Part shown: piece after piece, positions 63,965-64,000 of the stretch
Layout of the letters: each line of letters opens with the position of its first letter
How positions within the stretch are numbered: position 1 is the first letter of the stretch
DNA from: Ruegeria sp. SCSIO 43209
Lineage (GTDB): Bacteria > Pseudomonadota > Alphaproteobacteria > Rhodobacterales > Rhodobacteraceae
NCBI RefSeq assembly: GCF_019904295.1
Contig: NZ_CP065359.1
Span: forward strand, 1,203,001-1,267,000
Direction of reading: 5' to 3'
Length of the DNA: 64,000 nt
Position numbers and translations under genes: made by a program
The notes under the pieces: model-generated
What the model saw: the letters and a program-made list of their open reading frames with translations, nothing else
Databases searched by the model: none
Told to the model about the DNA's origin: nothing

Positions 63965-64000
63965 GCGGGGACTTTCATTTCGTTCAGGAAGTTCTTGAGC
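63961..64000 (-). CDS. trpG: Anthranilate synthase component II, C-terminal end only
   Basis: Twelve codons ([12 protein letters not shown]) and a TGA that overlaps the trpD ATG. A helix of this type is the usual C-terminus of TrpG, and the gene order agrees; the rest is beyond the right edge. Confidence 0.7.
   Translation of the reverse strand, partial: LKNFLNEMKVPA

Noticed and set aside
1..64000. CRISPR arrays, toxin-antitoxin pairs, restriction systems or prophage structural genes
   Set aside because: No regularly spaced repeats, no Cas, nuclease-methylase or phage structural motifs were seen on either strand.

Overview
The window is chromosomal DNA from an alphaproteobacterium of the order Rhodobacterales, most likely a marine Roseobacter-group organism (Ruegeria/Phaeobacter-like). 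The evidence is moderately high GC; the block trpG-trpD-trpC-moaC-moeA-lexA with comEC, gltX and gltA beside it; the small Usg protein; a GTTC-N7-GTTC LexA box; a DmdB-type acyl-CoA ligase typical of DMSP-degrading roseobacters; and a corrinoid-binding protein next to a DUF1638 protein. Species calls and family names rest on recall of protein families, because no search could be run.

Layout. 0-7 kb: 5' part of hemB, a small membrane protein, mfd, then an SH3/TPR gene pair on the minus strand. 7-11.5 kb: Bcr/CflA drug transporter, FrnE-type oxidoreductase with an acyl-CoA ligase, a divergent XRE-cupin regulator and a CsbD-like small protein. 11.5-15.7 kb: an arsenic operon (ArsR-ArsC fusion, second ArsC, aquaglyceroporin) behind an unaccompanied YejA-type binding protein, then a probable small RNA. 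15.7-25 kb: bdhA-patatin, DUF502, psuK-psuG, thiE, trmJ, ctaA, M32 carboxypeptidase, haemolysin III. 25-35 kb: gyrA, usg, a radical SAM protein, zwf-pgl-pgi and a DmdB-like ligase.

35-42 kb is an accessory module. An 87-bp perfect direct repeat, each copy a complete tRNA-Asn(GTT) gene plus 12 bp of its 5' flank, brackets 6.9 kb. That interval holds a ROK repressor, a fructose-type ABC transporter (frcBCAK) and a short transaldolase, with gene-poor stretches at both ends. At 44.4-46.7 kb is a second, smaller insertion: the 3' end of a CAT-anticodon tRNA gene is repeated (17 bp) directly after a histidine kinase gene, and the visibly more AT-rich DNA between the copies carries a glycosyltransferase-like gene and little else.

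46.7-64 kb is conserved chromosome: purM-purN, rnd, a lipoprotein, sufE, the corrinoid/DUF1638 pair, a PA0069-type radical SAM protein, an outer-membrane barrel candidate, gltA, gltX, comEC, lexA and the tryptophan/molybdenum cofactor operon, which runs off the right edge inside trpG.

Metabolic themes: Entner-Doudoroff/pentose-phosphate entry (zwf-pgl-pgi) together with fructose uptake; polyhydroxybutyrate turnover (bdhA, patatin); pseudouridine salvage; arsenate reduction with channel-mediated arsenite efflux; organosulfur/acyl-CoA activation. The most unusual signals are the two tRNA-flanked insertions, the duplicated arsenate reductase domains under what looks like a leaderless, self-repressed arsR promoter, and the orphan small RNA at 15.56-15.64 kb.
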